From positions 310,001 to 374,000 of the forward strand of contig NZ_VHKL01000006.1 in the NCBI RefSeq assembly GCF_007474605.1: a stretch of 64,000 bases of DNA, given 5' to 3'. Below the pieces are notes generated by a model. That model was not told the DNA's origin and ran no database searches. It worked only from the letters and a program-made list of their open reading frames with translations. Both the position numbers and the translations under genes were made by a program. This DNA comes from Rhodoligotrophos appendicifer (lineage in GTDB: Bacteria > Pseudomonadota > Alphaproteobacteria > Rhizobiales > Im1). Shown here piece by piece: positions 25,665 through 33,804 of the stretch; the stretch's first letter is position 1; the number at the start of each line of letters is the position of its first letter.

Positions 25665-27167
25665 TCAGGTCTTGATCACGAAGGGATCCTGGATGTCGCG
25701 GCTCAACTCGCACCAGACGCTCTTCGTCTGCAGGAACTGGTTGACCGCCTCTGCGCCATTCTGCCGTCCGAGGCCGCTGTCCTTGAACCCGCCGAAGGGG
25801 GAGTTGAAGGCCAATGCCCGATAGGTGTTGATCCACACCGTGCCGGCGCGAAGCCGGCGCGCCATCAGATGGCCCCGTCGGATGTCATTGGTCCACACCC
25901 CTGCGGCCAAGCCGAAAGGTGTGCTGTTGGCCATGGCAACGACATCGTCCTCGTCCTCGAAGGGCGCCACGCACAGGACAGGGCCGAAGACCTCATTCTG
26001 CATGATGAAGTCCAGGGAACCCGCCCCCTGCAGGATCGTTGGCGCGTAGAAATAGCCGTTCTCCAACCCTTCGAGACGCACGCGCTTGCCGCCGGCCAGG
26101 ATCTCCGCGCCGTCGGCGACGGCCTGAGCCACCATCCGCTCGTCCTTCGCCAGTTGCGCTGAGGACGCCACCGGCCCCATCTGGCTCTCCGCCTTCAGAG
26201 GATCACCGAGCCGGATGCTGTTGGCGCGATCGACCAGCCGGCTCACCAGCCTGTCGTAGATTTTCTTTTGGAAGAATGCGCGGGAGCCGGCCACACAGGT
26301 CTGCCCGGCGGCCGCGAAAATGCCCGACAGCACGCCCGCCTCGACCTGGTCGATATCGGCATCGTCGAAAACGATATTGGGGCTCTTGCCGCCAAGCTCC
26401 AGGGTGCAGCCGATAAGCCGCTGCCCGGCTCTCGCCGCGATGGTCCGGCCTGCCGCATCGCTGCCGGTAAACGAGATCTTCGCGACCAGCGGATGATCCA
26501 CCAGCGCCTCGCCCGCGATGCGGCCGCCGGTGACGACATTCACCACCCCGGGCGGAATTCCGGCCTCTTCGGCAAGGCGCGCCAGTTCGACGGCCGAGGC
26601 CGACGTCACTTCCGAGGGCTTGATGACGACCGTGTTGCCCGCCGCCAGCGCGGGGGCAATGGACATGATCGTCAGGAAGGTCGGAGAATTCCACGGCACG
26701 ATGGCCGCCACGACGCCGAGTGGCTCAAGAACGGTGTAGTTGAGGATGCTCATGCGATCGAGGGGGATGACGCGCCCTTCGATCTTGTCGGCGAGGCCGC
26801 CGAAGTAAGTGAGCCAGTCCTGCGCGACCCGCGCCTGGGTGCGCATTTCGGCAAACAGCTTGCCGTTCTGCTCCGTCTCGATCGTGCCGATCTTGTCCGC
26901 ACTGGCCGCGATCAATTCGCCCCACCGCATCATGAGACGGCCGCGTCGGGTCGGCGACAATGCGCTCCAAGGTCCCTCGAACGCCGAATGCGCGGCTCGC
27001 ACAGCCGTATCGACATCGGCAGCGCTCGATTCGACGAAATCCCCCCAGATTGCGCCGGTGGTCGGATTGATGGATTGGAACACGCCCCCATCCCGACCCG
27101 GTTGATCCCGGCCATTGATGTAGTTGGCGTAGTGCCGCAAGGCGGTCGTGCCTGATGGTGCGCTCAT
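25665..27167 (-). CDS. NAD(P)-dependent aldehyde dehydrogenase
   Basis: A 500-residue aldehyde dehydrogenase oxidising an aldehyde to its acid. Catalytic residues are visible: Cys291 in GQTCVAGSR, general base Glu257 in LELGGKSPN, and Asn160 in VPWNSP. The coenzyme motif FTGSDAAG is canonical. I chose ATG 27167 (GGGAG upstream) rather than ATG/TTG codons up to 51 bases earlier, which add no family sequence. It heads the operon with ThDP enzyme, CoA transferase and acyl-CoA dehydrogenase. A perfect 12-bp GntR-type palindrome 56 bases before its start suggests induction together with the rest of the island. Confidence 0.94.
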   Translation of the reverse strand: MSAPSGTTALRHYANYINGRDQPGRDGGVFQSINPTTGAIWGDFVESSAADVDTAVRAAHSAFEGPWSALSPTRRGRLMMRWGELIAASADKIGTIETEQNGKLFAEMRTQARVAQDWLTYFGGLADKIEGRVIPLDRMSILNYTVLEPLGVVAAIVPWNSPTFLTIMSIAPALAAGNTVVIKPSEVTSASAVELARLAEEAGIPPGVVNVVTGGRIAGEALVDHPLVAKISFTGSDAAGRTIAARAGQRLIGCTLELGGKSPNIVFDDADIDQVEAGVLSGIFAAAGQTCVAGSRAFFQKKIYDRLVSRLVDRANSIRLGDPLKAESQMGPVASSAQLAKDERMVAQAVADGAEILAGGKRVRLEGLENGYFYAPTILQGAGSLDFIMQNEVFGPVLCVAPFEDEDDVVAMANSTPFGLAAGVWTNDIRRGHLMARRLRAGTVWINTYRALAFNSPFGGFKDSGLGRQNGAEAVNQFLQTKSVWCELSRDIQDPFVIKT

Positions 27168-27222
27168 GCGGTCTCCCGTGAATGACATCGCGGTTTTGCG
27201 GGGCTCAGGGTCGGCCATCCAC

Positions 27223-27258
27223 TTGTACGTACAATATTCGAATTAGATTTATTTGCAA
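27223..27258 (-). promoter_or_regulatory. Promoter and GntR-type operator of the aldehyde dehydrogenase operon
   Basis: TTGTACGTACAA (27223-27234) is a perfect 12-bp palindrome. On the minus strand a -35-like TTGCAA (27253-27258) and -10-like TATTGT (27231-27236) are 16 bases apart, so the palindrome covers the -10 and start region as a repressor site would. The same sequence recurs with small changes at four other upstream regions of island 1. Confidence 0.65.
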
Positions 27259-27343
27259 TGGTCAGCTGCCTTGGTCACGCGCAATTTTGCTGCGCTTCAG
27301 AGTTTTTCGAACAAGTTTCATATCGCCGCCGGGCTGTGGGCCA

Positions 27344-28990
27344 TCACTTTCCAAGAATGGCGTCGAGGCTGGTTTTGACTTCGATCAGGAATGGCGCATC
27401 TGCAGCGAGCCCCTCGCGGATGGTGTCGCTGATATCCTCGGCCCGATCCAACAGGCGGCCTTGCATGCCGAAGGCCGATGCAAGAGCGACGAAATCGGGA
27501 TTTGTCAGCGCCGTTCCAACCTCGCGGCCGGGAAATTCTTTCTCCTGGTGCACGCGGATCGACCCATAGCTGGCATTGTTGGCAATGATGAAAAGGATGG
27601 GCAGCTTGCGTTCCACGGCCAGGATCATCTCATTGCCAGTCATCAGGAAACCGCCGTCGCCCACCATGCACACGACCTTCGCACGCGGCCGACGGAGCTG
27701 CGCGGCCAGCGCCGAGGGAACGCCGTAGCCCATCGCGCCTGCGAGAGGGCTGAGAAGGCGCTGCGGCGGCGTATAGCGCGCATAGCGATAGATGGGCACG
27801 GTGAAGGCCCCACCATCGACGCAGAGCACGAGGTCGTCCTTGGCTTGATCGAGGGTCTCGCGCACCACCTGGCCGAATTCGATGCCGTCCGAGGGCTGTC
27901 GGGACGGCCAGGCATTGTTCTCCTCAAACAGGCGCCGCAGCGATGTCGACCATGGGCCGAAATCCGGTGCAGCCTTGGCCCGGCCCGCTGTGAGCCGGTC
28001 AAGCAGGCTGGCCGGATCGCAGGCGAGCGACACGGTCGGCGCGAAATTCCACGCCACGACTTCCGTGTCTGGATAACAGTGAACAAGCGTCTGATCGGCG
28101 ACGGGCATTCGTGGAAAGCTGTAGCCTTGAGTCGTGATGTCGCCCAGCCGGGTCCCCGCCGCGAGGATCACGTCGCTGGTCTCGAGAACCTTCAAAAGTG
28201 GCGCGGGATAGCCATGGCCCAGATGGCCCAGGAACAGGGGATGGTGATTTGGAAACAGGTCGTGGCGCCGCAGCGATACGGCCACGGGGATGCCCCATGC
28301 TTCCGCGAAGGCGAGCAGCGACGTCCGCCCCGAGTCCGTTTCCAATGCGCCGCCGGCGATCAGCAGCGGCCGCTGAGCAGACCGAAGCAACTGAACGACC
28401 TCGGCTGTCTGCTCCTCCGTCGGAGCGATCTTGCCTGTCGCGTGCACGGCGCGGCGCGGCAGGGAAATGCTCTGCTGCTGTACATCTTCCGGCAGGACGA
28501 CCACCACCGGGCCGGGCGCGCCGGTGGTCGCGAGCCGCATCGCCTTCAGGAAGACTTCCGGGATCATCGCCGGGTCCATGATCTGGTAGACCCATTTGGC
28601 AATGGAGCCATACATGCTCTGGTAGTCGATCTCCTGGAAGGACCGCCGGCCGACATCGGCGCGCGCGACATGCCCCACGATTACCAGGAGGGGCACAGCG
28701 TCCTGCTGCGCCGTGTGAAGCGCAATTGCAGCATTGCTGGCGCCGGGTCCGCGGCTCACCATCAGCACCCCCGGACGTCCCGTCAGGCGGCCATCGGCAC
28801 AAGCCATGAAACCTGCGCCGGATTCGTGGCGGCACGTCACCGGATCGATGCCGGGAAAGTCGTTGAGTGCATCCAGCAGCCACAGGAAGCTTTCCCCCGG
28901 AACCATGAAGATCCGGTCTATGCCATGGTCGGAAAGCAACGTCAGGATGGCGTGGGACGCCGTCATGGTGGTGCCCGTCGTCTCGGTCAT
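27344..28990 (-). CDS. ThDP-dependent enzyme, second paralogue
   Basis: A 548-residue thiamine-diphosphate enzyme paralogous to the one at 24016-25647: Glu33 lies in VPGESFLWLLDAL, and the ThDP motif runs from VGDGGFLM to IANNASYGSIRV. The substrate-loop region YQSMYGSIAKW differs, so substrate or product may differ too. I chose ATG 28990, which has GAGG six bases upstream; an ATG at 29005 has none. It follows the epimerase-like gene by about 100 bases and is probably co-transcribed with it from the 30163 operator region. Likely role: 2-oxo acid decarboxylase or carboligase in the island's chain-shortening step. Confidence 0.9.
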   Translation of the reverse strand: MTETTGTTMTASHAILTLLSDHGIDRIFMVPGESFLWLLDALNDFPGIDPVTCRHESGAGFMACADGRLTGRPGVLMVSRGPGASNAAIALHTAQQDAVPLLVIVGHVARADVGRRSFQEIDYQSMYGSIAKWVYQIMDPAMIPEVFLKAMRLATTGAPGPVVVVLPEDVQQQSISLPRRAVHATGKIAPTEEQTAEVVQLLRSAQRPLLIAGGALETDSGRTSLLAFAEAWGIPVAVSLRRHDLFPNHHPLFLGHLGHGYPAPLLKVLETSDVILAAGTRLGDITTQGYSFPRMPVADQTLVHCYPDTEVVAWNFAPTVSLACDPASLLDRLTAGRAKAAPDFGPWSTSLRRLFEENNAWPSRQPSDGIEFGQVVRETLDQAKDDLVLCVDGGAFTVPIYRYARYTPPQRLLSPLAGAMGYGVPSALAAQLRRPRAKVVCMVGDGGFLMTGNEMILAVERKLPILFIIANNASYGSIRVHQEKEFPGREVGTALTNPDFVALASAFGMQGRLLDRAEDISDTIREGLAADAPFLIEVKTSLDAILGK

Positions 28991-29091
28991 CTGAGGCCTC
29001 GTCATAGGTGTGCTTCGACACGCTGGAGTTTAGAAGTGAACGCAGGGGCATCGGTCGGGGAGGAAGGACGGAAGGATCATGAAGGGTGCGG

Positions 29092-29982
29092 TCACGGTCG
29101 GGTCGCATAGAAATCGAGGGTTTTCTTCAGACCCTCGTCGATCAGAACCCGCTTATGATCTGGATTCTCCCGATAAAGAAGGTCATCATCGAACTCGGTG
29201 GTCAGCCAGATTGCGTCTCCGTGGCAGCTGAGCTGAGCGTCTGGTTTATATTTGCGGATCGCCTCGATAATCTGCTCGACGGTGGTCACATCACCCTTCA
29301 TGGGATAGACTCGCGAGCCGGGTTCGGCATCAAGACCCATTTCGACGACCTCCGCGACTTCATCCACATAGACGAAGCCGGAACGTCCCGCGAAGGGAAT
29401 GACGTATGGCGTATTTTGCGCCGCAGCCCGGCACGCAAGGCTGATTCCGGCGCTCGGGCCGCCCTCGCGGCCCGGCCCGTAAATGACCAGCGGCCGGATC
29501 CCTGTGCTGCTGATACCGTGATCTTCCCAAAAGGCCCGCGCGGAACCTTCGCCTGCGAGCTTGAAGGCCCCATAATGAGTGGCGGGGTCGGGATAAGCGC
29601 CGTGGCTCTTGCTGTAGACCCCGGCAGAGCTGGTATAGACAACCCTCTGGATCCCGTGACGCAGGGCGGCATCAAAAACATAGAGCGTGCCCATGAGGTT
29701 GATCTCGGCACCCCGGATCGGATCAGCGCGGCAAACGGGCGTGAGGACGCCGGCGATATGGGCGATATGGGTGCAGCCGCGGACCGCACCGTCGACCATG
29801 GTCCTGTCGCTGACATCGCCCACTATCCACCCGATCCCGTCCACGGCCTCGCCGGCGATCGATCGGGCAAGCGCTCGGTCGGCATTGGTATCGAGCACCC
29901 GCACATCCGCGCCTCTCGCCAGTAGCCTCTTGATGACGAATGCACCGAGAAAACCACCGCCTCCCGTCACCAGCACCCGCAT
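29092..29982 (-). CDS. NAD-dependent epimerase/dehydratase family protein (extended SDR)
   Basis: A 296-residue extended SDR. The N-terminal MRVLVTGGGGFLGAFVIKRLL is the NAD-binding motif, AHIAGVL follows, and the catalytic pair is in THYGAFK (Tyr-x3-Lys) preceded by YTSSAGVYS. Such proteins include sugar epimerases but also 3-beta-hydroxysteroid- or dihydroflavonol-type alcohol dehydrogenases; in a P450 catabolic island the latter activity, oxidising the hydroxyl introduced by the P450, is more likely. Start at ATG 29982 (GAGAGGAA just upstream) matches the family N-terminus. It diverges from the P450 gene across an operator and is followed by the second ThDP enzyme. Confidence 0.87.
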   Translation of the reverse strand: MRVLVTGGGGFLGAFVIKRLLARGADVRVLDTNADRALARSIAGEAVDGIGWIVGDVSDRTMVDGAVRGCTHIAHIAGVLTPVCRADPIRGAEINLMGTLYVFDAALRHGIQRVVYTSSAGVYSKSHGAYPDPATHYGAFKLAGEGSARAFWEDHGISSTGIRPLVIYGPGREGGPSAGISLACRAAAQNTPYVIPFAGRSGFVYVDEVAEVVEMGLDAEPGSRVYPMKGDVTTVEQIIEAIRKYKPDAQLSCHGDAIWLTTEFDDDLLYRENPDHKRVLIDEGLKKTLDFYATRP

Positions 29983-30162
29983 TTCCTCTCCCCATCCCAT
30001 CGCTGCCAATATGTCTGCACAAATTTTCTATAGTATCAAAATTGAGCCAGAGGAAGAGGCCGGCAGATCGCCAAATGCAGAATTTGCCGCCAAAATACGG
30101 TGCATGGACCAAATGGTCTTGTTCTTGAGGGTGCGTCTGGAGTGTCCATGCGCTCTCAAGAC

Positions 30163-30206
30163 TTGTACGGATAAAAATTGACAGTTAGAGTCACATTGAG
30201 TATCGG
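30163..30206 (+). promoter_or_regulatory. GntR-type operator and putative promoter, P450/epimerase divergent region
   Basis: TTGTACGGATAA (30163-30174) matches the TTGTACGTACAA site at 27223 in 10 of 12 positions. A TTGACA -35 box (30178-30183) follows at once, with TATCGG 17 bases on as a weak -10, reading toward the P450. The site lies in the 280-base divergent region with the epimerase gene and could control both directions. Confidence 0.55.
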
Positions 30207-30262
30207 GGGCCAAAACAAAAAGCGCTGCCTCGGTCCAGAAGAGCGCCCAATCGGAGGATGAA

Positions 30263-31576
30263 ATGAAATTCTCGACAATACCGTTTGCCAGCGAGCACAT
30301 GGACCTTCCCTCGGTCGCGCACATGACGCAGATATCGCGGTTTGACGAGATCAATCAGATCCTTCTGTCGTCGAATTTCATTCAGGGCGGCTTCACAGAA
30401 GCACGTGAGCGGCTCATCACCGACACGCTCATCACCGTCGATGGAAAACGACATTCGCGCCGGCGCGGCATTCTGAGCCGGATCATGAATGACAGCCATA
30501 TCGCAGCCATGCGCGAACAGTTTCTCAATCCGGTGATCAGCCAGACGCTCACCGCCCTCGCGGACTCGGTGGGGCAGAAGGATGGGGTCCTGAATGCCGA
30601 TTTGGTGCCCCTGGCCCAGCGCTGCATCCAGCGGATCGCGGCCGCAGTTGCCGGCATCGATTGCCGGAACGACGCTGAAACCACGGATCGGCTGGTGACT
30701 CTGGTGAAGAGAATTGGCGCCGGCGTCCAGGTGGAGTTTTCCACCCAGCCGGCCGCGAAGGTGCTGAGTGACGCCCAGATCGCGCAGCAGGAATTTTATG
30801 ATGAATTCTTCAAGGCCTCCTATGACCGCCGGACCGCTCTCGCCGACGAGGTGAAGCAAGGCAAGCGGGAGCCCTCCGACTTGCCCAAGGACGTGCTGAT
30901 GCAGACCATCCTGCATGACACGGACGCTTGGGATGGCGATGACGGCCTTCCGCTGCGCGAGATTTGCCTGTTCCTGGTAGGCGCATCGGCGACCACCACC
31001 GGCAGTCTCATCCTCCTGTTCCTGAGACTGGAGGAATGGTTCGAGGAGCATCCGGAGGACCGCGCGCTGATCGAGTCCGATCCTAACTTCCTCAGGTCGG
31101 CTGCATTTGAGTCCCTACGCCTGACTGTCGGAGCGCCGGCGCGCGTTCGCATTGCTCTTCAGGATGTTCAGCTGGCGAGTGGCCGCGAGATTAAACAGGG
31201 CGAGAGCGTGGCCCTGCTTCTGATCCCCGCCAATATGAGCAAGGATCGCTTCGGTCCGGATGCAGACAAATTCAATCCTCACCGCGATGTAGGCAATCTT
31301 GCGCCTTGGGGGCTTTCTTTTGGCGCAGGCGCCCATGCCTGCCCAGGTCGCCCACTGGTCGTCGGCAATCGAAGCATGAAGGCGCGCAATGAGATAGACG
31401 GCAGCCTTGTCTCGCTCGCGCGCGGTCTCTATCGGGCCGGCATCACGCTGGACGAGACACGGCCCCCGGTGCCCGAAACGGCGACCCACTACAGCGCATT
31501 CAAGGAGGTGCCGATCAAGTTTACTCGGATCGATGTCTTGCGAGCCGATTCAGATCGTCACGAAGCGGTGGGATGA
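30263..31576 (+). CDS. Cytochrome P450 (island 1)
   Basis: A 437-residue bacterial P450. The heme motif FGAGAHACPGRP places the thiolate ligand at Cys360; the ExxR pair is Glu283/Arg286; the I-helix oxygen-activation segment reads LVGASATTTG (239-247), slightly divergent from AGxxTT. No membrane anchor is seen, so it is soluble and cytoplasmic. GGAGG lies 6 bases before the ATG. A [2Fe-2S] ferredoxin follows by 51 bases and a FAD ferredoxin reductase is 2.2 kb downstream, which completes a class I electron chain. It probably makes the first hydroxylation of the island's substrate. Confidence 0.94.
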   Translation: MKFSTIPFASEHMDLPSVAHMTQISRFDEINQILLSSNFIQGGFTEARERLITDTLITVDGKRHSRRRGILSRIMNDSHIAAMREQFLNPVISQTLTALADSVGQKDGVLNADLVPLAQRCIQRIAAAVAGIDCRNDAETTDRLVTLVKRIGAGVQVEFSTQPAAKVLSDAQIAQQEFYDEFFKASYDRRTALADEVKQGKREPSDLPKDVLMQTILHDTDAWDGDDGLPLREICLFLVGASATTTGSLILLFLRLEEWFEEHPEDRALIESDPNFLRSAAFESLRLTVGAPARVRIALQDVQLASGREIKQGESVALLLIPANMSKDRFGPDADKFNPHRDVGNLAPWGLSFGAGAHACPGRPLVVGNRSMKARNEIDGSLVSLARGLYRAGITLDETRPPVPETATHYSAFKEVPIKFTRIDVLRADSDRHEAVG

Positions 31577-31627
31577 GCTCGTCCACTATGCAGGCAGGCA
31601 TTGGATTCGAGCGAATGGGAGGGGTCG

Positions 31628-31948
31628 ATGTTAAGTGTCATAGTGACTGATAGTGAAAAGGATCAGACATCCGAGGTTGCGGTTGGCGAAGACACGCCTC
31701 TGATGTACGCGCTCCGCGATGCAGGCCTCCCCATCGAAGGCACGTGTGGGGGGTATGCATCTTGCGGGACGTGCCATGTGTATGTCGCGCCCGACTGGAT
31801 CGACCGTTTGGATCCCCTCGAGGAGGTCGAACTCGAGATGCTCGAATTGCTCGACACATACAAGCCGGACCGCTCGCGCCTAAGCTGTCAGATTGTTATG
31901 AAACCGGAATGGGATGGTTTGGTCGTGGAGCTCGCTCCTGAATGCTGA
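31628..31948 (+). CDS. [2Fe-2S] ferredoxin (putidaredoxin type)
   Basis: A 106-residue adrenodoxin/putidaredoxin-type ferredoxin with cluster ligands C40-x5-C46-x2-C49-x37-C87. The segment EGTCGGYASCGTCHVYV and the acidic helix LEEVELEMLELL match the type that docks with bacterial class I P450s. I chose ATG 31628, with GGGAGGGG upstream and homology starting at MLSVIV. It directly follows the P450 gene and should pass electrons from the reductase encoded at 33805 to that P450. Confidence 0.94.
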   Translation: MLSVIVTDSEKDQTSEVAVGEDTPLMYALRDAGLPIEGTCGGYASCGTCHVYVAPDWIDRLDPLEEVELEMLELLDTYKPDRSRLSCQIVMKPEWDGLVVELAPEC

Positions 31949-31986
31949 CCGAGTTAATTCCCTGAATAATTTAGCTTTCCTCGGCC

Positions 31987-32502
31987 TCAACCGGGGCCGC
32001 TATAGCTGGGCCCATGCCCGCGCATGGGGACCAGGGCGCTGCGAATGAAATCCATGACCGCAGACCCGTCCTGTTTGAATGCCCGCGTCTTGACCGTTAC
32101 AATTCCTTGCGTTGGTCGGGACTTCGACGTCCGCTTTTCCAGAACCTCGGACTCCGCATAAAGCGTGTCTCCCGGAAAGACCGGCCCTACGAGGTTGATT
32201 TCCTTCCAGCCAAGATTGGCGATGGCCTTGCCGCTGACGTCATTCACCGTCATTCCCAGAACGATCGCAAGACTGAGGCCGCTGTTGACCACTGGCTGGC
32301 CGAACTCGCTCTTTTCCGCATAAGCCCTGTCACAATGAAGGGGATGCATATTCATCGTCATGAGCGAGAAGTTGATGTTGTCCGATTCAGTAATCGTCCG
32401 GCCGGGGCGATGCTCATAGATGTCGCCGACTTCGAAGTCCTCCAGATACCGTCCGAACGGTGTCTGGGACCGACGTCCCTTGTCTTGCAGGGTTGGTGAC
32501 AT
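31987..32502 (-). CDS. MaoC family dehydratase
   Basis: A 171-residue hot-dog fold protein of the MaoC/(R)-specific enoyl-CoA hydratase group. The hydratase-like segment N-MHPLHCD-RAYA carries the conserved His, and GLSLAIVLGMTVNDVSG and PGDTLYAESEV are typical. Likely reaction: hydration of a 2-enoyl-CoA made by the acyl-CoA dehydrogenase, or the reverse dehydration. GAGGAA precedes the ATG. It is 54 bases downstream of the second CoA transferase on the same strand, so both belong to one operon that starts at the 33739 operator. Confidence 0.9.
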   Translation of the reverse strand: MSPTLQDKGRRSQTPFGRYLEDFEVGDIYEHRPGRTITESDNINFSLMTMNMHPLHCDRAYAEKSEFGQPVVNSGLSLAIVLGMTVNDVSGKAIANLGWKEINLVGPVFPGDTLYAESEVLEKRTSKSRPTQGIVTVKTRAFKQDGSAVMDFIRSALVPMRGHGPSYSGPG

Positions 32503-32556
32503 GTTCGCTTCCTCTTAATCTTGAATCTTTGCAGGTCGACGGCAGTCCTGGATGGG

Positions 32557-33675
32557 TCATGGAGACAGAGATCCACAATACTGGGCCGTTGCCTCTCCAA
32601 GTGTCGGCTCCTTCCAGTTGGGCGACGCTCGTTCATTTCGAAACCGGATCGCAGGGGCGAGATGCTTTCTCCCCAGTTCGTCGGTGTGAAGTGTTCCGAA
32701 AGCTTTTGCCTGCGGATCATCGAAAGCTTCGGGCAGGCTGTTGACGGGCGCGAAGCAAATGTCGCGGCCCTCGAACCAGGCTGACCACTGAACCAGGGTT
32801 TTCTCCCGGAATTTCTCGCGGAGAAATGCGACGAGCGGCGCCTGATGTGGCCCTGGACCCATCTCGCACAAGGAAACAAAGTCTGGGCGTCCGAACGCAT
32901 CAAGGAGGTTTCTTACGAATTTGATTTCTTGGCCGCCCAAGACGAGGTGCCGTCGATCGGCCGTTTGATAAACTTGATAGAAAGCCGAACCGCCGAGCGA
33001 GCGCTCATTCTCGACCACCGGCTGTAGGCCTTCGGCGAAAACCGAGCCCACAATGTTGGGACACGCCGCGAGGATCGAAGCCTGCATCGAAATGTCGAGG
33101 AAATCGCCTTGTCCTGTCCGCTCGCGGCGGTATAGCGCCATGAGAATGCCGGATAGTCCTTGGAGGGCGCTCAAGAGGTCGGCGGCCGGCAGTCCCGGGA
33201 TGGCGGGGGTGCCATCGTGACCGAGATTGATGCTCAAAATCCCTCCCAGCGCCTCGGTCGCGAGGTCATGCGCCGGGCGGTCCCGATAGGGCCCCTCTTG
33301 TCCAAATGCACTAATAGAGCAGTAAACGAGTCTCGGATTTCGCCGCGCAAGGCTTTCGAAATCGAGTCCTAAACGTGCCATGACCCCTGGTCTGAACGCT
33401 TCGACGAAAACATCCGCACGATCCACAAGCCGCAATAGCGCCAGCCGCCCGACTTCCGTCTTGAGATCGAGCACGACACTGCGCTTCCCCCGGTTGAAGT
33501 TTCGAAAAAACACTGTGCTGGGGCCGTCGCGTTTCCCGATTTCTCGTGCAGGATCGCCGATGCCGGGCGCTTCCACCTTAATCACCTCAGCCCCGTGATC
33601 GGCAAGGGACATGGTGAGATAGGGACCTGGCAAGAAAACTGAGAGGTCCACGACCCGGAGGCCTGTCAACTTCAT
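32557..33675 (-). CDS. CoA transferase family III, second copy
   Basis: A 372-residue CaiB/BaiF-type CoA transferase. The N-terminus MKLTGLRVVDLSVFLPGPYL and the segment DHGAEVIKVEAPGIGDP are family hallmarks; the probable catalytic Asp is 137 in RPAHDLATEALGG. The reading frame is open far upstream, but homology begins at ATG 33675. Sequence differs enough from the copy at 22802 that a different acid substrate is likely. It heads a two-gene operon with the MaoC dehydratase and diverges from the ferredoxin reductase gene across a GntR-type operator located 64 bases before its start. Confidence 0.92.
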   Translation of the reverse strand: MKLTGLRVVDLSVFLPGPYLTMSLADHGAEVIKVEAPGIGDPAREIGKRDGPSTVFFRNFNRGKRSVVLDLKTEVGRLALLRLVDRADVFVEAFRPGVMARLGLDFESLARRNPRLVYCSISAFGQEGPYRDRPAHDLATEALGGILSINLGHDGTPAIPGLPAADLLSALQGLSGILMALYRRERTGQGDFLDISMQASILAACPNIVGSVFAEGLQPVVENERSLGGSAFYQVYQTADRRHLVLGGQEIKFVRNLLDAFGRPDFVSLCEMGPGPHQAPLVAFLREKFREKTLVQWSAWFEGRDICFAPVNSLPEAFDDPQAKAFGTLHTDELGRKHLAPAIRFRNERASPNWKEPTLGEATAQYCGSLSP

Positions 33676-33738
33676 TATTGGCTCTAACTCATGCCGGCTT
33701 TTCCCGCGACAACGGAAGGCCTCAATATCCAGGAAAGA

Positions 33739-33752
33739 CTTGTACGTATAAG
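33739..33752. promoter_or_regulatory. GntR-type operator, CoA transferase/reductase divergent region
   Basis: CTTGTACGTATAAG is a 14-bp palindrome with one mismatch per arm; its core TTGTACGTATAA matches the 27223 site in 11 of 12 positions. It lies 64 bases from the CoA transferase start and 53 bases from the reductase start, so one bound dimer could control both directions. Confidence 0.6.
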
Positions 33753-33804
33753 TATGGCGAGTTAGGAACGTGGTCAAGCTGTGAACGCGACAGGACAAGA
33801 CGCG

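Noticed and set aside
27182-29110. 642-codon plus-strand open frame over the second ThDP gene
   Set aside because: Antisense shadow; the minus strand encodes a canonical ThDP enzyme with intact motifs across the same DNA.
31949-31986. CCGAG...CTCGG arms between ferredoxin and MaoC genes as a terminator
   Set aside because: Only 5-bp arms with a loop of about 30 bases; too weak to call.
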